This document shows, piece by piece, positions 60,335 through 64,000 of a stretch of 64,000 bases of DNA; the first letter of the stretch is position 1, and each line of letters starts with the position of its first letter. A program made the translations under genes and the position numbers. The notes beneath the pieces are model-generated. The model made no database searches. It was not told where the DNA came from and saw only the letters and a list, made by a program, of their open reading frames with translations. The stretch comes from Lysobacter antibioticus (GTDB taxonomy: Bacteria; Pseudomonadota; Gammaproteobacteria; Xanthomonadales; Xanthomonadaceae): the NCBI RefSeq assembly GCF_001442535.1, contig NZ_CP013141.1, positions 2,175,206 to 2,239,205 on the forward strand, read 5' to 3'.

Positions 60335-61171
60335 CAACTTTCCGGGGCAAATTTCATCAAGCACATCAATGGCTTGCGGCGGACTTCAGAGTCTTATTCA
60401 AGACTTATCCACTAACCTTTGTTTCGTCTCACATTTTGAGACTCAGCACGTCACAAAGTGACCCTCACGCGATGGCCGTCACAGTTGTTAAAGTCCTGTT
60501 GCGAAGCAGCAACCTGTGTCGATCAGCGCAGAAGGTCGGATTTGCCCGCACGATCGGCGGCAACTATCGGAACATGCGCAAGCGAATGGATCGCCGATGA
60601 CTGCCGCGCTCCGGCACCCGGCCGACACCGTGCGGACTGGCATGCGATCGTGCCGAGCGGACCCCGATGCTCAACCGCCCTGCCCAACACCGGGTACCAA
60701 AGAGAGGGGATCCGGAAGCGCGGCCGAGCCCGAAGAACGCCCGCCCTCCCCCCCTCTCCCGCACGCGGAAGAGGGAGCCAAGCCGCCGTGGTCGTTGCGA
60801 CCGCAGCAACCACACCAAGCAACCAGCCCCCAGACAAAGCCCCGATGTCGAGAGCCCCCTTTAGTAAAGGGGGCGCCCCAACGGGGCGGGGATTTGGAGA
60901 TGCATAGCGGGGCCCGAAGTTTGCGCAGCAAACTTTGGGGTTCAGGGCGAAGCCTGGAAAAGCGCCCGAAGAACGCCCGCCCTCGCCCGCCCCTCTCCCG
61001 CCAGCGGGAGAGGGAGCCAAGCCAAAATTTCGAGACAACAACTCCGGCCACCCCCTCGGTACCGAGAGCCCCCTTTAGTAAAGGGGGCGCCCCGGAGGGG
61101 CGGGGATTTGGACGCACATAGCGGGGCCCGAAATTTGCAACGCAAATTTTGGGGCTTCTTGGCGTAGCCAA
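60335..61171. repeat. Repeat-filled region between mraZ and the RNase P gene
   Basis: No gene is supported. A composite unit occurs twice. One part, GAAGAACGCCCGCCCT...GAGGGAGCCAAGCC, starts at 60732 and 60968. The other, GAGAGCCCCCTTTAGTAAAG through CGGGGATTTGG to AAACTTTGGGG/AAATTTTGGGG, starts at 60850 and 61064. The copies are 214-236 bp apart and about 85% alike by eye. Each ends in a small hairpin, the second just beside the RNase P RNA 3' end. Confidence 0.8.
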
Positions 61172-61173
61172 GA

Positions 61174-61540
<367 letters not shown>

Positions 61541-61627
61541 GCATTGTCGCACGCGCCGGGCCGAATCGCCGGCGCGCGCCTGAATCGACGGAAACGACCT
61601 CATCCACGGCAAGGATCGGCCAAGCTC

Positions 61628-61981
61628 ATGCAAAACGACGACCCCGCAGATCATTACCCGCTGTATCCATTGGGCATGCTGCGCCGACATGGGCTGGCCG
61701 ACGCTCAGGACTTGGCCGAGCGCCTGCCCTCATGGAGCGAAAGCGAATTGCGCGAGGCCTTCTGGCCCGCCTATCGCGCGATCCGCGTAACCGAGACCGA
61801 ACTGGAGCGCTGTGGCGGCATCGACGGCGGCGAACGCGTCCTGCAACTCAACGGCCAGCCGATCTTCGTCTCGGAAGACATCTGGAACTTCCAGGTGCGG
61901 GCCGGTGCCGAACTGATGGCCGCACTGGTCGCCGCGCTCGAACGTCAGCGCGCAGCGTCGCCAGACATAGCGACGCCTTAG
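61628..61981 (+). CDS. Small hypothetical protein
   Basis: I do not recognise the family. The 117-residue acidic protein has no signal peptide or membrane segment; it is helical, with conserved-looking aromatic residues (DHYPLYPLGMLRRHGLADAQDLAERLPSWSESEL, FVSEDIWNFQVRAGAELMAAL). The ATG at 61628 follows AAGCTC and fits a coding start better than the frame start at 61544, which overlaps the likely RNase P promoter. It converges on rsmI with a 4-nt overlap of stop codons. Confidence 0.6.
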   Translation: MQNDDPADHYPLYPLGMLRRHGLADAQDLAERLPSWSESELREAFWPAYRAIRVTETELERCGGIDGGERVLQLNGQPIFVSEDIWNFQVRAGAELMAALVAALERQRAASPDIATP

Positions 61982-62805
61982 TCGCCGCTGCCGTACAAGG
62001 CCTTGCGCGGCGCCCCGCTGAGTTCCGCCGCCACCTTCGCCGCGGTCGACGGCGGCAGATGCTCTTTGAGCTTGGCGTACAGGCGCAGACCCTCGACGAC
62101 CTTGGCGTCGGCATCGTCGCCGGCGCCCTCGACCATCACCACGAACTCGCCCTTGCGCTGGTTCGGGTCGGCCTTGACCCGCGCGGCGAGTTCGCCGAGC
62201 GAGCCGTCGAGCACGGTCTCGAACAACTTGGTCAGCTCGCGCGCCAGCACCGCCCGCCGCTCGAAGCCGAACACGTTGACCATGTCGTCCAGCGTTTCCT
62301 CGATCCGATGCGAGGACTCGTAGAACAATAAGGTCTGCGGTTCGGCGGCGAGCCGGGTCAGGCGTTCGCGCCGGGCCGCACCCTTGGCCGGCAGGAAACC
62401 CTCGAAACTGAACCGATCCGAGGCCAGACCGGCGACACTGAGCGCGGCGATGGCGGCGCAGGCGCCGGGTACCGGCGAGACGCGTATGCCGGCCGCGCGC
62501 GCCGCGCGCACCAGGCGGAAGCCCGGATCGCTGACCAGCGGGGTGCCCGCATCGGACACCAAGGCCAGCGATTCGCCCGCCTGCAGACGCGCGACCAACT
62601 GCGCCGCCTGCTGTTCCTCATTGTGCTGATGCAGCGCCAATAACGGCCGTTCCAGACCGAAATGCGCCAACAATTGGCGAGTGTGGCGCGTGTCCTCGGC
62701 GCAGATCGCCGCGACCGTGCGCAAGGTGTCGAGCGCGCGCGGCGACAGATCGCCGAGGTTGCCGATCGGGGTTGCCACAATATGAAGGGTGCCGGAGGTC
62801 TGCAT
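61978..62805 (-). CDS. rsmI: 16S rRNA 2'-O-ribose C1402 methyltransferase RsmI
   Basis: RsmI methylates the ribose of C1402 of 16S rRNA, the same nucleotide whose base is modified by RsmH encoded nearby. The 275-residue protein is a tetrapyrrole-methylase-fold enzyme: GTLHIVATPIGNLGDLSPRA, CAEDTRHTRQLL, SLALVSDAGTPLVSDPGFRLV, PVPGACAAIAAL, SFEGFLPAKGAARRERL and FYESSHRIEETL. It is divergent from lpoA across 75 bp, the order also seen in E. coli. Confidence 0.96.
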   Translation of the reverse strand: MQTSGTLHIVATPIGNLGDLSPRALDTLRTVAAICAEDTRHTRQLLAHFGLERPLLALHQHNEEQQAAQLVARLQAGESLALVSDAGTPLVSDPGFRLVRAARAAGIRVSPVPGACAAIAALSVAGLASDRFSFEGFLPAKGAARRERLTRLAAEPQTLLFYESSHRIEETLDDMVNVFGFERRAVLARELTKLFETVLDGSLGELAARVKADPNQRKGEFVVMVEGAGDDADAKVVEGLRLYAKLKEHLPPSTAAKVAAELSGAPRKALYGSGD

Positions 62806-62880
62806 CGTACGGTTACGGTAAGGGCGGGTAGAATCCTAACCGGTCCCACAGGAACGCCGCTGGACGGCGGATGCAAGCCG

Positions 62881-64000
62881 ATGAATCAAAAGAAAAACCG
62901 GCCCGCGATGACATGGATGTTCAGCCTTCTGGCCGCAACCGCCCTGCTCGGCGGCTGCGCCACGGTCGAAACCCGCCCGGTCGCCGCGATCAACGCGGCC
63001 AACCCGCTGATCGCCCAGGCGGCCCACCTCGCCCGCAACAACGCCAGCCTCAGCGGCGCGGCGCGGACCGAGAACGAACAACAGATCGAACGCTTGCTGT
63101 CGCAGCTCGACAACGCCGCCCTGGCGCGCGAAGCCGATGCCGTGCCGGTCGGCGATCCGCTCTACAACTACCTCGGCCGCCAGCTGATGCAGCGCGGCCT
63201 GCCCTTGCCGCGGCCGTTCGACCAGACCTCGAACTGGAGCTTCAGCGGCGCCGGCCAGCGTCCGCCGGCCGAAAGCGATGGTTACCGACCGCCGGTCAAG
63301 CTCGCGGTACTGCTGCCGCTGACCGGCGCGCTCGCGACCGCTTCGGCGCCGGTGCGCGACGGTCTGCTCGCCGGCTATTACGGCGAAAGCCGTCGTCGCC
63401 CCGAAATCGTCTTCTACGACACCTCCGGTACCGCCGGCGGCACCCTGGCCGCGTACGACAAGGCCGCCGCCGCGGGCAACGATTTCGTGATCGGCCCGCT
63501 CGGCCGCGACGAAGTCAGCGCCCTGTTCGGCAAGACCGCCCTGCCGGTGCCGGTGCTCGCGCTCAATCGCGGCAACGTCGCCCCGCCCAGCGGCAACGTC
63601 AGCTTCTCGCTGACGCCCGAGGACGAAGGCATCGCCGCGGCCGACTACCTGCTCGAGCGCAAGGTCGTGCGCGTGCTCGCCATCGGCGGCGCCGACGAAG
63701 GCCAGCGCCGTGCGATCGCCGCCCTCAAGGAGCGCCTGGCCGCACGCGGCGCCCAGGTCACCGACACCGTCGGCGAAGGCACCGCCGACCTGGCGCCGTT
63801 CGTGGCCAAGGAAGGCGGCGTCGACGCCGTGTTCCTGGCGACCAAGGGCAGCGCCGCACGCACCCTGATTCCGAAGCTCGCCCTGGTCGGCCTGGCCGAC
63901 AAGCCGCGCGTGGCGACCTCGCAACTGCTGTCGGGCACCGGCAAGCCGGAGCAGGACCGCGTTCTCGACGGCATCGCCTTCCCGTCCGAATCCTGGACCA
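62881..64000 (+). CDS. lpoA: Penicillin-binding protein activator LpoA (5' part, runs off the window)
   Basis: LpoA is the outer-membrane lipoprotein that activates the PBP1A synthase. The visible 373 residues start with a lipoprotein signal peptide (lipobox LLGGC, Cys at about 26), a helical TPR-like N-domain, and the periplasmic-binding-protein-like domain: VKLAVLLPLTGALATASAPVRDGLLAGYY, VFYDTSGTAGGTLAAYDKA, DFVIGPLGRDEVSALF, PVPVLALNR. The frame is open to the last base. The N-domain is much shorter than that of E. coli LpoA, as is usual outside the enterics. Divergence from rsmI supports the identity. Confidence 0.9.
   Translation, partial: MNQKKNRPAMTWMFSLLAATALLGGCATVETRPVAAINAANPLIAQAAHLARNNASLSGAARTENEQQIERLLSQLDNAALAREADAVPVGDPLYNYLGRQLMQRGLPLPRPFDQTSNWSFSGAGQRPPAESDGYRPPVKLAVLLPLTGALATASAPVRDGLLAGYYGESRRRPEIVFYDTSGTAGGTLAAYDKAAAAGNDFVIGPLGRDEVSALFGKTALPVPVLALNRGNVAPPSGNVSFSLTPEDEGIAAADYLLERKVVRVLAIGGADEGQRRAIAALKERLAARGAQVTDTVGEGTADLAPFVAKEGGVDAVFLATKGSAARTLIPKLALVGLADKPRVATSQLLSGTGKPEQDRVLDGIAFPSESWT

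Noticed and set aside
62829-62834. TAGAAT as a -10 box for lpoA
   Set aside because: The position is plausible but there is no matching -35 within 15-19 nt.

Overview
The window looks like a chromosomal segment of a high-GC gammaproteobacterium of the Xanthomonadaceae (Lysobacteraceae), most likely a Lysobacter or close relative. This is inferred from four things: very GC-rich coding with G/C third positions, the pilS-pilR-pilA...pilB-pilC-pilD-coaE locus, a division/cell-wall (dcw) cluster that lacks murD, and many dispersed intergenic repeats (GGGAATCGGGAAT-type and GTAGGAGCGGCG-type) of the kind common in that family. No phage, IS element, CRISPR array, tRNA or complete rRNA gene was seen.

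Layout. 0-8 kb: a secreted amidohydrolase, the ClpB disaggregase with a heat-shock-type promoter, a glyoxalase I and an NCS2-type permease. 8.3-15.3 kb: a minus-strand operon rluD-pgeF-hypothetical-DUF4166, divergent bamD, then nadE preceded by a small ParE/RHH toxin-antitoxin pair. 15.4-17.5 kb: sucC-sucD. 17.7-36.7 kb: a type IV pilus locus (pilS, pilR, two tandem pilins, pilB, pilC, pilD, coaE). Between the pilins and pilB lies a nine-gene, less GC-rich cassette: a GT-C-type glycosyltransferase, an aminotransferase, a flippase-like membrane protein, two methyltransferases, a flavin monooxygenase-like enzyme, a GNAT/FemAB-like acyltransferase and two further glycosyltransferases. 36.8-42.5 kb: a Nudix-ThiE fusion, secA, an M23 peptidase and dciA-like DUF721. 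42.8-60.2 kb: the dcw cluster on the minus strand, mraZ-rsmH-ftsL-ftsI-murE-murF-mraY-ftsW-murG-murC-ddl-ftsQ-ftsA-ftsZ-lpxC, mostly coupled by 1-4 nt stop/start overlaps. 60.2-64 kb: repeats, the RNase P RNA gene, a small unknown gene, rsmI, and the start of lpoA.

How the genes work together. PilS/PilR probably drive the first pilin through a sigma-54 promoter that can be seen upstream of it, with a dyad about 90 bp further upstream as a candidate PilR site. The cassette between pilins and pilB is best read as a surface-glycan or pilin-modification module. The dcw genes make and polymerise peptidoglycan precursors and build the divisome; LpoA, PgeF and the M23 peptidase are further peptidoglycan factors. 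The most interesting candidates are the pilin-linked cassette, the pilA control region, the missing murD, and the repeat elements placed between essential division genes.
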